From Bacteroidota bacterium (lineage in GTDB: Bacteria > Bacteroidota > Bacteroidia > CAIKAF01): a DNA stretch of 28,096 nucleotides. Positions within the stretch are counted from its first letter, which is position 1, and every line of letters begins with the position of its first letter. Of the stretch, positions 16,153 through 24,341 are shown in pieces. The stretch is from assembly GCA_023432985.1 (NCBI GenBank), contig JAEZEQ010000066.1, positions 1 to 28,096 of the forward strand, in the 5' to 3' direction. The notes below the pieces were generated by a model that saw only the letters and a list, made by a program, of their open reading frames with translations, had not been told where the DNA came from and ran no database searches. The position numbers were made by a program, and so were the translations under genes.

Positions 16153-17532
16153 TTATTTAACAGCTATTTTACCTAAAGATTGTTTTACATCCAGTTTGGC
16201 TGCATGTACATTATACAGGGCATTTAAATAATTCAATTGCGAGGTACGCAAGTCGGTTTCCGAAGTCATCAATTCCAAATAAGATTTTACACCCGCATCA
16301 TATTGCGCTTTGATGGTATTGTATACCTCAAGCGACAATTCCATATTGGCTTTGGCGACTTCATAATCGTTGAAATTGGCTCTATACGAAGCCATGGCCA
16401 GGGCGTACTGACTTTGCATACGATTGCTCAAATCCTGCATATCTAAATCAATTTTATCCTCCATCAATTCGGCTTTTCTGATTTGATGAATACGACGTGC
16501 GCCGGTAAAAATGGGTAAAGCTAAACGCAAACCTGCAGCCGAAGATGGATAAGTCTGATTATATAAAGTTGCAAAATCATTGCGATTGAAAACCAAATTA
16601 TAATTTACAAAACCATGCAATGTAGGCATGAAAGAGAGTTTATTATACAAAACATTGATGGATTGCAATTTCTTCTGCGTTTCCAATTGTCTGAATTCAA
16701 CCCTGTTTTCAACCCTAAAAGCATCCGATTCATTAAGTCCCACCGACTGTTCCAATTCCTCAAGATTATAAGAAATGCTTAATTCTTTTTGGGCATCATA
16801 ACCCAATAAAGATTTCAAATAGGCATATTTAAATTTCAGCAATTCTTCCGTTCTCTTCAAATCGGCCTTACTGTTACTGAGGCTGATCTGCGCCCTTTGA
16901 TAATCCGTTTTGTCTGCCATTCCTGCATCATAAAGTGCTTTTGCATCGGCATATTGTTTTTCGACACGCACAATATTTTCGTTGATGACTTTCAGTTGTT
17001 CGCGACTCATAAGGATATCGTAATAGGCCTTACTGACATCCACTATGGTTTGAATAGATTGCGATTCCGTATTCAAATCATATTGCTGACGATAGTATTT
17101 AATCGACTTAGAAGCCTGGATGAGTCCGGCGTTTAAGATTTGTTGATCGGCTTGCAATACCACACTGGAATTATTGCGTTGCCCCATGGTAATAAAAGAG
17201 GTTTGTCCCCCCACGGTGAGCGGATTTTCCTGCAATTTAATATTATAGGTATAGCCTGCATTCAGTCCGATCTGTGGCGCCCAGCCCGACATGGCCGTAT
17301 GAATATCCTTCTCGCCAATTTTCTCATCGATAAGGCGTTGTTTTTGAGCGGGACTATTTCGAAGGGCGTAGTCGATCAATTCATCCAAACCGGCCTGAAT
17401 CAGTAATACCGAATCTGCACCGGCGGCATTATTCTTTTGCGCCATAGAGCTGGAGCTAAGACTAAAAAATGCGGATAGAATCGTGAATAGCAGAAGATTA
17501 TATTTGATTTGCTCAAGCATATGATAAAACAT
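16153..17532 (-). CDS. TolC-like outer-membrane efflux protein
   Basis: This is a 459-residue outer-membrane channel of the TolC/OprM family. The signal peptide has a hydrophobic core LLLFTILSAFFSL and probable cleavage after SMA. The mature part has two related halves of long amphipathic helices, the usual TolC repeat. YDAGMADKTDYQRAQISLSNSKA and its later echo YDAGVKSYLELMTSETDLRTS mark matching positions. It is first in the efflux operon. The start could be the ATG at 17532 or one four codons on (17520); the second gives a more normal signal peptide. A near-consensus -7 box (GAATTTTG, minus strand, 17546-17553) is just upstream. Confidence 0.93.
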   Translation of the reverse strand: MFYHMLEQIKYNLLLFTILSAFFSLSSSSMAQKNNAAGADSVLLIQAGLDELIDYALRNSPAQKQRLIDEKIGEKDIHTAMSGWAPQIGLNAGYTYNIKLQENPLTVGGQTSFITMGQRNNSSVVLQADQQILNAGLIQASKSIKYYRQQYDLNTESQSIQTIVDVSKAYYDILMSREQLKVINENIVRVEKQYADAKALYDAGMADKTDYQRAQISLSNSKADLKRTEELLKFKYAYLKSLLGYDAQKELSISYNLEELEQSVGLNESDAFRVENRVEFRQLETQKKLQSINVLYNKLSFMPTLHGFVNYNLVFNRNDFATLYNQTYPSSAAGLRLALPIFTGARRIHQIRKAELMEDKIDLDMQDLSNRMQSQYALAMASYRANFNDYEVAKANMELSLEVYNTIKAQYDAGVKSYLELMTSETDLRTSQLNYLNALYNVHAAKLDVKQSLGKIAVK

Positions 17533-17545
17533 TGAAATTTTTCTG

Positions 17546-17553
17546 CAAAATTC
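17546..17553 (-). promoter_or_regulatory. Proximal -7-like element of the efflux operon
   Basis: Minus-strand GAATTTTG matches TAnnTTTG at all but the first base. It ends 14 bases before the first possible TolC start. One copy of the 12-bp direct repeat (17592-17603) lies 38 bases upstream of it, a distance suited to an AraC-type activator. No -33 TTG is seen, which would fit a promoter needing an activator. Confidence 0.35.
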
Positions 17554-17591
17554 GTTTAAATATTTTAAAAACAGGTGTGCTTATTTCCATA

Positions 17592-17603
17592 AAAATTGGT
17601 CAA
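17592..17603. repeat. 12-bp direct repeat, copy 1 (putative AraC-family operator)
   Basis: AAAATTGGTCAA occurs here and again at 17743-17754, same strand, 151 bases apart, within the 263-base divergent gap between the pump operon and the AraC-type gene. AraC-family regulators often bind directly repeated sites between divergent targets. This copy is the pump-proximal one. The link to the regulator is inference. Confidence 0.5.
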
Positions 17604-17742
17604 TTTGTCGGTAAAGGGTTAAATTTGCATTAATAAAAAGTAAAATCAGACTCGAGCAGCTTCTTCTATAAAGCTTATTAATTAAAGTACAGAAAAAGAA
17701 TGTTCGATTATTCCGAATAAAACTTTCCCATTTGTTATACAG

Positions 17743-17754
17743 AAAATTGGTCAA
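17743..17754. repeat. 12-bp direct repeat, copy 2 (putative AraC-family operator)
   Basis: This is the second perfect copy of AAAATTGGTCAA. It lies 41 bases before the AraC-type start codon and overlaps by three bases a minus-strand -7 element at 17752-17759. Binding here could control the regulator gene, a distal pump promoter, or both. Confidence 0.5.
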
Positions 17755-17759
17755 AAATA
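17752..17759 (-). promoter_or_regulatory. Distal candidate -7 element of the efflux operon
   Basis: Minus-strand TATTTTTG is a perfect TAnnTTTG match. A transcript from it would have a leader of about 210 nt before the TolC-like gene. It overlaps repeat copy 2. No TTG lies at the ideal -33 position. I see no convincing coding sequence in this gap; a 65-codon minus-strand frame at 17581-17778 lacks recognisable features. Confidence 0.35.
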
Positions 17760-17795
17760 CGTCTAATTTCATTTTCATTTAAAAAAAGAATTATC

Positions 17796-18695
17796 ATGCA
17801 AAAAAGAAAAAAAGAGAAGGCGAAGTTTGTAAAAAATGGGAATATTAAAGAGCATAAAGGTTTAATGGTATTCGAGCAATATGCCATAGAGAAAGACATT
17901 TATCCCAAAACCTTTGCGCGGACTACCAATATGTTGATTTTATATGTTTGTTCGGGCAGTGGTTATATAGAAATAAATTCAAGGCGCATTTTCATCGGCA
18001 AAAACACGGTCATACAATCGCCTCCGGGCAAGAATCTGCGTATAATTCCGGAAACAGACCGTTTAATTATATCGGGAATTCGTTTTCCTGCATCCTTTTT
18101 ATTGGCGCATAAAATATCGAGCATACATAGCGAGGCCTTTCATTTTGCCAATGCGCTTTATCAGCAAATATGGGAAATAAACAATCAGGAGGCCTTGTGG
18201 GTAAAAGAGGGAATAAGGCGTATTTCGGAGACGACAAGTCGGGCTCAAACGCATCTGTTCGGGCGAGAATTAATATTGTATTATATATTGATTTTCTTGT
18301 ATGAAATCGGGGCATTGACACAGAAATACAGCGACATGCAAAAGCTCAATTTCAGCCGTAAAGAAAAAATAAGCATGCAATTCAGTCGCCTGGTACAAGA
18401 ACACTATAAAAGAGAGCGAAAATTATTGTTTTATGCCAGTCAGCTCCATATCAGCAGTAAATATCTAACCGAAGTAATCAAAGAAGTAACGGGTCGAAAT
18501 GCGGCTGCCTTAATACACGAACTGGTAATTATGGAGGCAAAGTTCATGCTGAGTCAGAACGAAATTCCCATTTCCGAAATTTCGGAAGCTTTACATTTCA
18601 GCGACCAATCCTTTTTCGGGAAATATTTCAAGAGGCATTGCGGATTATCACCTAAAGCCTTTCAAAAAAGTTTGCAAAGCGAAGAGGTCTCTTAA
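17796..18695 (+). CDS. AraC-family transcriptional regulator
   Basis: This 299-residue DNA-binding regulator has a poorly conserved N-terminal sensing domain (about 20-160, cupin-like strands around IEINSRRIFIGKNTVIQSPPG). The C-terminal AraC/XylS double helix-turn-helix (about 205-295) includes LHISSKYLTEVIKEVTGR and a second unit, IPISEISEALHFSDQSFFGKYFKRHCGLSPKAF, which is the family signature. It is transcribed away from the efflux operon across a 263-base gap holding a perfect 12-bp direct repeat, so it most likely controls the pump and perhaps itself. The inducer is unknown. Its stop codon overlaps that of the convergent M20 hydrolase by 4 bases. Confidence 0.92.
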   Translation: MQKRKKEKAKFVKNGNIKEHKGLMVFEQYAIEKDIYPKTFARTTNMLILYVCSGSGYIEINSRRIFIGKNTVIQSPPGKNLRIIPETDRLIISGIRFPASFLLAHKISSIHSEAFHFANALYQQIWEINNQEALWVKEGIRRISETTSRAQTHLFGRELILYYILIFLYEIGALTQKYSDMQKLNFSRKEKISMQFSRLVQEHYKRERKLLFYASQLHISSKYLTEVIKEVTGRNAAALIHELVIMEAKFMLSQNEIPISEISEALHFSDQSFFGKYFKRHCGLSPKAFQKSLQSEEVS

Positions 18696-19885
18696 TGGTT
18701 ATCCAATGCGTTCAATGCCAAATAGGCCATCAGGCCCATTCCTGTTTTCAGGGCTTCTTCATCTATATCGAAGCGGGCATGGTGTACATTGTGAACTATT
18801 CCTTTTTCCGGATTTCCGGTTCCCAGGCGATAAAAACAGGAAGGAAGTACTTGCGTAAAATAGGCAAAATCTTCCGAAGTCATTCTCAGGTCCAGCATTT
18901 CCACATTCTCTTCACCCAAATAGGCTTTAGCTGCTTCAATAGCTTGCATGGTAAGGGCCGGGTCATTTTTTAGAGAAGGATAACCCTGCACTATATTCAG
19001 TTCGACCTTTGCTTTATACAGTTCCTCAATTTCCTGAGCCATCTGTTTCAAAATTTCCTTTCCTTTTCGACGCCAATTTTCATCCAGGGTTCTAAAAGTA
19101 CCCTCGAGTATGAATGTTTCGGGAATTACATTTGTAGCTCCGTTTGCTATTGCTTTTCCGAAAGAAAGAACAGAATGCATTCCTTTCGGTTTGGAGGCGT
19201 CAAAATGTGCGTAAACAGATTTCAAAAAATCAGCTCCCATCAAAATGGGATTAATACATTGTTCGGGCATAGCACCGTGGCCACCTTTCCCGATAAAATG
19301 AATATATAATTCGTCGGAGGATGCCATATACATATCGGGTCTGAAGCCTACTTTGCCGGCAGGAAGCTGTGTATACACATGTTGTGCAAAAGCAGCTGTG
19401 GGGCGTGGTTGATTCAGGACTCCCTCCTCTATCATTCGGCTTGCGCCACCTGGTAATTTTTCTTCACCGGGCTGAAATACAAAAGAGATATTTCCGCCCC
19501 AAAAGGCTTCTGTTTTTTTCAGAATAGAAAGAGCTCCCAGAAGAGAAGCGCTGTGTACGTCGTGCCCACAGGCATGCATAATACCCGGATTCTGCGAACA
19601 ATATTCAGCCGTACTATCCTCCTGAATGGGCAAAGCATCCATATCGGCACGCAGAAATATACATTTATCCGAAGGAATTTTCCCCTTCAAAACTCCGTGT
19701 ATTCCCGTTCCTGCTATGCCTGTATTGTGTTCTATGCCCAATTCATCCAATTTTGAGGATATGAATTTTGCGGTTTCAAATTCCTGAAATGACAATTCCG
19801 GATATTTGTGTAAATGCCGTCTTACATCTACAATATTCGTATATTCATCATCCGAAAGTCTTTTAATTTCATCGATCCAATTCAT
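18692..19885 (-). CDS. M20-family metallopeptidase / N-acyl amino acid amidohydrolase
   Basis: This 397-residue metal-dependent hydrolase is of the M20D type (hippurate hydrolase, N-acyl-L-amino acid amidohydrolase), probably cytosolic. Motifs are RADMDALPI (79-87), the metal-site stretch MHACGHDVH (103-111), QPGEE (138-142) and a C-terminal MTSEDFAYF. The central part is the dimerisation domain, with GKGGHGAMPE. Length is typical. The enzyme would remove acyl groups from N-acyl amino acids or open related amides; the true substrate is unknown. It lies 11 bases downstream of the DUF4258 gene, so the two may be co-transcribed. The stop overlaps the AraC-type gene by 4 bases. Confidence 0.92.
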   Translation of the reverse strand: MNWIDEIKRLSDDEYTNIVDVRRHLHKYPELSFQEFETAKFISSKLDELGIEHNTGIAGTGIHGVLKGKIPSDKCIFLRADMDALPIQEDSTAEYCSQNPGIMHACGHDVHSASLLGALSILKKTEAFWGGNISFVFQPGEEKLPGGASRMIEEGVLNQPRPTAAFAQHVYTQLPAGKVGFRPDMYMASSDELYIHFIGKGGHGAMPEQCINPILMGADFLKSVYAHFDASKPKGMHSVLSFGKAIANGATNVIPETFILEGTFRTLDENWRRKGKEILKQMAQEIEELYKAKVELNIVQGYPSLKNDPALTMQAIEAAKAYLGEENVEMLDLRMTSEDFAYFTQVLPSCFYRLGTGNPEKGIVHNVHHARFDIDEEALKTGMGLMAYLALNALDNH

Positions 19886-19896
19886 ATACTAAAATT

Positions 19897-20316
19897 TTAT
19901 TCGCAGGCACACATATATTCATTATGCAAATCTATGGCCGTAACCACCACCATTTTTTCCGCACATTGGGCAAAAATAATGCGCAGTTCCTGGCCATCCT
20001 CTGTATCTCCTTCAAGCGCCCATCGGGGACAATCTTCTGCATCCAGGCTGCTTTTTTCCACATTCACACTGCCATTTTTTCGTATATCCATTACTTCTCT
20101 TTTGGAAATAGTACGACAATCCATGCGGCATAAGGCGTGGTTACTGTATTCCAAATAGCGTTCCTTACGATCAAATTCTTTATGGATTAGTTCAGGCTCA
20201 ACCTTTTTATAGGTAATGTTTTTGTCATTTTCTTTATTGCCGCTAAAATACCATGCAGCGAGTAATGCGAAGGCAAGCGGTAAAATAATTCGAATAAGAC
20301 GTGCGTTTTCTTTCAC
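19897..20316 (-). CDS. Membrane-anchored DUF4258-like protein
   Basis: This 139-residue protein has one hydrophobic N-terminal helix (about 8-24) with positive residues before it, so the rest probably faces the periplasm. The body resembles DUF4258: YSNHALCRMDCRTISKREV (57-75) fits the HAxxRMxxRxIsxxEV pattern, and a strand-rich part follows with LRIIFAQCAEKMVVVTAIDL (111-130). Six cysteines (63, 67, 96, 118, 136, 138), including a CAC near the C-terminus, are unusual for such a short protein and could form disulfides or bind metal. The start is GTG at 20316; an in-frame stop lies 15 bases upstream and no ATG is available. Function unknown. It precedes the M20 hydrolase by 11 bases. Confidence 0.7.
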   Translation of the reverse strand: MKENARLIRIILPLAFALLAAWYFSGNKENDKNITYKKVEPELIHKEFDRKERYLEYSNHALCRMDCRTISKREVMDIRKNGSVNVEKSSLDAEDCPRWALEGDTEDGQELRIIFAQCAEKMVVVTAIDLHNEYMCACE

Positions 20317-20338
20317 AATTTTGCTAATTTACAGACTA

Positions 20339-20346
20339 TAAAGGTA
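20339..20346 (-). promoter_or_regulatory. Candidate -7 element for the DUF4258/M20 operon
   Basis: Minus-strand TACCTTTA matches TAnnTTTG at seven of eight positions and ends 22 bases before the GTG start. No -33 TTG is found at the ideal spacing. Confidence 0.35.
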
Positions 20347-20399
20347 CGCATTTCTTTGGCGAAGCATAAACCGCAAAAGAAAAAGCCTGCATAAATAGC

Positions 20400-20407
20400 T
20401 ACATTTG
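20400..20407 (+). promoter_or_regulatory. -7 element for the hybrid histidine kinase
   Basis: TACATTTG is a perfect TAnnTTTG match. It ends 24 bases before the ATG at 20432. A possible TTG start codon at 20405 would fall inside this element, which supports the ATG as the real start. Confidence 0.5.
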
Positions 20408-20431
20408 CATAGGAAAAGGGTTGAAAATTAT

Positions 20432-22930
20432 ATGCCGCACAGGAAAAGAAATAGAGAAAACTGGCAGGAAATGGGGGGGCAATTGGGGCGCCTCAAATGG
20501 AAGCTGGTATTGGGCGGAATTACGGTTCTGTCTATATTGGGACTATTGTTTTTCACATCGCAAAAAAGCTTACACTCTATACTCCTTTCTGTGGAAGAAT
20601 TGAGTTCGCCCAAAGAAAACGAAGATATACTGAACAAACTCATGCTCGAAATGGCGAATCTGGAATGGCAATCGAATTCCTACATAGCGAGCAGAGATAT
20701 GGAAGAGCTGGATCTTTATTTCGAAAAAGCTGATAAAATCAGCGTTCTCATCGATAGCATAGCGCAAACCTTTGGCAAAGGTTATCCCGAAAAAATGGAT
20801 TCTTTATCCTATTTATATGAAGAATATGTAGCATCATTAGACGCATATATTCAGATAAAAACAAGCAATAGTTTAGCATATGAGTATCAAATTTTGCAAA
20901 TGATACGCAGCGAAAAGAGCGATATAAAGCAAAGCCAAAAAAGTGAAATCGTTCAGCCGGAAATCAACCCTGAAGAGCAAGTAGAGCTGACTGCCAAAGA
21001 AAAACGAAAACTAAAAAGAGCCGAAAAAAACAAAAGCATTGCATCCAAACCTGAAATAGAGCCAATGCCGGTGGACAGCTCCTTGATTAAGAAATACGAC
21101 AATCTGGTCGAACAAGTACAAAGTAAGGTAAGAAGCGGCTTACATAGTAAAATCAAATGGCAGGAAAATACGGTTCAGCGAGAAAATGAAGTACTTTCCA
21201 GTCAGCTTGGTATAATCGAACAAATTCGGAATATACTTAGCGATTTGGAATCGAAAGAAAATGAAATTACGAGTCAACTTTCCCGAGAAGCAGAACAAAA
21301 AATACTATCCAATACACAGACGCTGCGTCGACTTACCCTTATCATTATTGTTATCATAATCGTATTGGCCATCATTACTTTTTCGGATGTTTCGAAGAGT
21401 ATTTTTTATCGCGATAAATTGCAGGAGGCCCGATTAGAAGCCGAGAAGCTGGCACTTTCAAAGGAGGATTTTTTATCGAGCATGAGTCATGAAATCCGCA
21501 CTCCGCTTAACAGCATAATCGGATTTGCGGAGCAGCTCAATGAAGGGAATTTACAACCCGGACAAAGAGCGAAAGTGCATGCGTTGATTCGTTCGGGCGA
21601 TCATCTGATTTCATTGGTAAACGATATACTCGATTTCACCAAAATAGAATCCGGTTCTTTAAAATTGGAATATATAGGCTTTTCTCCCGTAGATATTATA
21701 GACGAAGTTATTGAAGTACTGGAGCCGGAGGCTATGCGCAAGGGGCTCGATTTGCAATTTGAACCCGGAGATATAGGTCGCATTTTGGTGAAAGGAGATC
21801 CGGTACGATTGCGTCAAATTCTATTGAATATTGTTGGGAATGCGGTAAAATTCACCGCCAAGGGGAGTGTAAAAATCGAATTGAAGCAGGAGCCGATTTC
21901 CGACAATAAGTCCTATTTCAGCTTTTGGGTTAGCGATACCGGTGTGGGTATGTCTAAAGAAAAGTTGAGCCGCATTTTTACCAAATTCGACCAGGGCGAT
22001 TTAACGACAAACCGGCGCTTCGGAGGATCTGGACTGGGATTAAGCATCTGTAAAAAATTGGTAGAAATGCAAGCCGGAACCATAAAAGCCGAATCGAAGC
22101 CGGGAATAGGGTCTGTGTTCAGCTTCCGAATACCGTATATAATCACAAATGAAAATCAATATAATGCTATGGAACCGGTGGCGCAATTCGAAGCTCCACT
22201 CAAAGATGTGCGCATTTTAGTAGTGGATGATGACCCTATGGCCGAAATTTTACTGAAACCTGTTTTCGAAAAAAATGAAGCATTTGCACGCTTCGAAAAA
22301 AATCCCCTTGAAGCCTTAACCATTTGTCGGACTGAAGCCTTTCATGTAATTATGACCGATTTGCATATGCCACAGATGGACGGACTTCGTTTCCTGGAAC
22401 AGGTAAAAGAAATGCCCATACAAAAAGATACGCATTGTATTATTTGTACGGGAAATGTCCGCAAAGAAATCGATAGTCCCTACGTAGATTATATTCTATA
22501 TAAACCTTACCGAATGAGCGAATTGATGCATGTCTTCGGGAAAATTTATCCTTCTCCTTTAGATATAGATACAGTGGATACAGACCATAGTTTTTCCTTA
22601 GAGTATTTCAATACTTTTGCCGGTGGCGATCCTTCTCAACTTAAACAATTTGTGGAGCTGTTTATTCAAAATGCACGTATTGAAATCGATAAAATAAAGA
22701 AGAGTTTTGCCGAAAACGATACCAGCTCCATAGGCGAATCGGCGCATTTACTCAAAAACACCTATGGGCAATTGAAAGCCGGAGCTTGCATGCTTATCAT
22801 AGCGCGTTTAGAAAGGCTGGTCGATGAGAAATACCTGGACGATGAGACCATTTCAGGTTTAATAGAGGATTTGGACAAAGAATCGGAAAAACTATTTGCC
22901 GAATTACACGAAAGCCTCCTGGGAAACTAA
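20432..22930 (+). CDS. Hybrid sensor histidine kinase with REC and Hpt domains
   Basis: This is an 832-residue inner-membrane sensor. One helix at about 25-42 and another at about 300-318 enclose a periplasmic, mostly helical sensor region of about 255 residues with a lysine-rich stretch near 185-200. Then come HisKA with SHEIRTPLNSIIGF (His353), an HATPase domain with an N box around NIVGNAVKFT and G boxes DTGVGM and GGSGLGLSI, a REC domain (VDDDP; phosphoacceptor Asp643 in MTDLHMPQMDG), and a C-terminal Hpt domain with AHLLKNTYGQLKAGA (His772). This set supports an internal relay His353-Asp643-His772 towards a separate response regulator. The ATG at 20432 is preferred over TTG at 20405. The NtrC-type regulator gene lies tail to tail with a 4-base overlap and is the likely partner. 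The signal sensed is unknown. Confidence 0.92.
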   Translation: MPHRKRNRENWQEMGGQLGRLKWKLVLGGITVLSILGLLFFTSQKSLHSILLSVEELSSPKENEDILNKLMLEMANLEWQSNSYIASRDMEELDLYFEKADKISVLIDSIAQTFGKGYPEKMDSLSYLYEEYVASLDAYIQIKTSNSLAYEYQILQMIRSEKSDIKQSQKSEIVQPEINPEEQVELTAKEKRKLKRAEKNKSIASKPEIEPMPVDSSLIKKYDNLVEQVQSKVRSGLHSKIKWQENTVQRENEVLSSQLGIIEQIRNILSDLESKENEITSQLSREAEQKILSNTQTLRRLTLIIIVIIIVLAIITFSDVSKSIFYRDKLQEARLEAEKLALSKEDFLSSMSHEIRTPLNSIIGFAEQLNEGNLQPGQRAKVHALIRSGDHLISLVNDILDFTKIESGSLKLEYIGFSPVDIIDEVIEVLEPEAMRKGLDLQFEPGDIGRILVKGDPVRLRQILLNIVGNAVKFTAKGSVKIELKQEPISDNKSYFSFWVSDTGVGMSKEKLSRIFTKFDQGDLTTNRRFGGSGLGLSICKKLVEMQAGTIKAESKPGIGSVFSFRIPYIITNENQYNAMEPVAQFEAPLKDVRILVVDDDPMAEILLKPVFEKNEAFARFEKNPLEALTICRTEAFHVIMTDLHMPQMDGLRFLEQVKEMPIQKDTHCIICTGNVRKEIDSPYVDYILYKPYRMSELMHVFGKIYPSPLDIDTVDTDHSFSLEYFNTFAGGDPSQLKQFVELFIQNARIEIDKIKKSFAENDTSSIGESAHLLKNTYGQLKAGACMLIIARLERLVDEKYLDDETISGLIEDLDKESEKLFAELHESLLGN

Positions 22931-24306
22931 ACTTCCAGTCCGTATAATTTTATTTTATTATACAATGTTTTGCGGTCTATATTAAGCAATTGAGCCGCTT
23001 TGGATTTGTTGTATTTTACTTTCTCCAGTGCTTCTAAAATCTTATTTCGTTCCAGATTTTCGGAAATAACTTTCAAGTCCACCGTTTCATCAATGGCTAA
23101 ATCTTTCGATTTGGCAAAGATTTCTTTAGGCAGAGATTCTACACCTATGACTTGATGTTTGCTGAGCAATACAGCTCTTTTCACAACATTCTTCAATTCC
23201 CTTAGATTTCCCGGCCACATATAATTCGTAAACGCGTTTATCACTTCATCCGAAAATTTAAGGCAATTCTTATTCAACTCTGCATTTGCCAATTCTAAAA
23301 AGCGATTTGCGAAAAGGCTTATATCTTCGCTGCGGCGGCGCAAGGGTGCAACATAAATAGAAAACTCATTCAGCCTATGGAATAAATCTTCCCTAAAGAG
23401 TCCTTGCTGTATGGCCGTTTCCAAATTCTCGTTTGTGGCAACGATAATACGCACATCGACTTCCTGATCTTTCACGCTGCCTACTCTTCTTATTTTCCGT
23501 TCTTGAATGGCTCTGAGCAACATGATTTGAACTTCATAACTCAAGTTTCCAATTTCATCCAAAAACACCGTACCACCATTAGCGGCCTCGAATTGACCTA
23601 CTTTGTCGGTTATAGCTCCGGTGAATGATCCTTTGACATGGCCGAAGAACTCACTGGCAGCCATTTCATGCGAAAGGGTTCCACAATCAATAGCCACAAA
23701 TGGTTTATCGGCACGTGCGCTTAGGTCGTGCAGCCTTCGTGCTACAAATTCCTTACCCGTACCACTTTCTCCAAGTATAATCACCGACAAGGGTGTAGGT
23801 GCAACCAATTCTATATGTTCGCTTATCTGTTTCCAATTCTCGCTCCTTCCATTAATAAATGTGGATGGTGGAGCCACTTTGCTTTTCGCCGGCAAAGGGT
23901 TCTCCAGTTGTCCTTGTTCAGGAATCGCAGCAGATAACGACTGCGGTGCAGAAAGTATGGATTCAACTACTTCCAGCAATTCGGACGGATTTACGGGCTT
24001 GGTCAAATAATCGCGAGCACCCAGTTTCATGGCCCGAACAGCCAAACGTATATCGCCGAACCCGGTCATCAATACCAAAGGGGCACTACAAGAGAGTTCT
24101 TTTAAAGCTTGCAAAAACTCTAATCCATCTTTGCCGGGCATACGGTAATCGCTGAGTATTAAATGAGGCTCAAAGCTCTTCACCAATTCCAGCGCACTGT
24201 TTGCATTTCCTGCTATGCGCACTTCATAGCCATTCTTGCTTAAATAAGCCTGTATCATGGCACTAAACGTGCTATCGTCATCTACTGCTAGTATTCTCTT
24301 TTTCAT
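22927..24306 (-). CDS. NtrC-family sigma-54-dependent response regulator
   Basis: This is a 459-residue transcriptional activator. The N-terminal REC domain has AVDDD (7-11), phosphoacceptor Asp53 in LSDYRMPGKDG and Lys103 in LTKP. The AAA+ domain has Walker A GESGTGKE (179-186), the sigma-54 contact loop GSFTGA (226-231, the usual motif being GAFTGA), Walker B GGTVFLDEIG (244-253) and the NEFSIYVAPLRRR segment. A Fis-type helix-turn-helix closes the protein (about 424-459, KYNKSKAAQLLNIDRKTLYNKI). It should activate RpoN promoters when phosphorylated, most likely by the neighbouring kinase's Hpt domain. No convincing -24/-12 promoter was found in the window. A candidate -7 box lies at 24332-24339. 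Confidence 0.95.
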   Translation of the reverse strand: MKKRILAVDDDSTFSAMIQAYLSKNGYEVRIAGNANSALELVKSFEPHLILSDYRMPGKDGLEFLQALKELSCSAPLVLMTGFGDIRLAVRAMKLGARDYLTKPVNPSELLEVVESILSAPQSLSAAIPEQGQLENPLPAKSKVAPPSTFINGRSENWKQISEHIELVAPTPLSVIILGESGTGKEFVARRLHDLSARADKPFVAIDCGTLSHEMAASEFFGHVKGSFTGAITDKVGQFEAANGGTVFLDEIGNLSYEVQIMLLRAIQERKIRRVGSVKDQEVDVRIIVATNENLETAIQQGLFREDLFHRLNEFSIYVAPLRRRSEDISLFANRFLELANAELNKNCLKFSDEVINAFTNYMWPGNLRELKNVVKRAVLLSKHQVIGVESLPKEIFAKSKDLAIDETVDLKVISENLERNKILEALEKVKYNKSKAAQLLNIDRKTLYNKIKLYGLEV

Positions 24307-24331
24307 TGAAAGAAGGATTAAATTCAGACCT

Positions 24332-24339
24332 TAAAGTTA
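24332..24339 (-). promoter_or_regulatory. Candidate -7 element for the sigma-54 regulator gene
   Basis: Minus-strand TAACTTTA matches TAnnTTTG at seven of eight positions and ends 25 bases before the start codon. It lies just downstream of a terminator-like hairpin (24342-24368), so the gene would have its own insulated promoter. Confidence 0.35.
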
Positions 24340-24341
24340 TG

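Noticed and set aside
17581..17778. 65-codon minus-strand frame in the AraC/pump gap
   Set aside because: It has no family resemblance, covers the candidate regulatory sites and has AT-driven composition, so a chance frame is more likely.
20405..20431. TTG start for the hybrid kinase
   Set aside because: The TTG is part of the TACATTTG promoter element; the ATG at 20432 is better placed.
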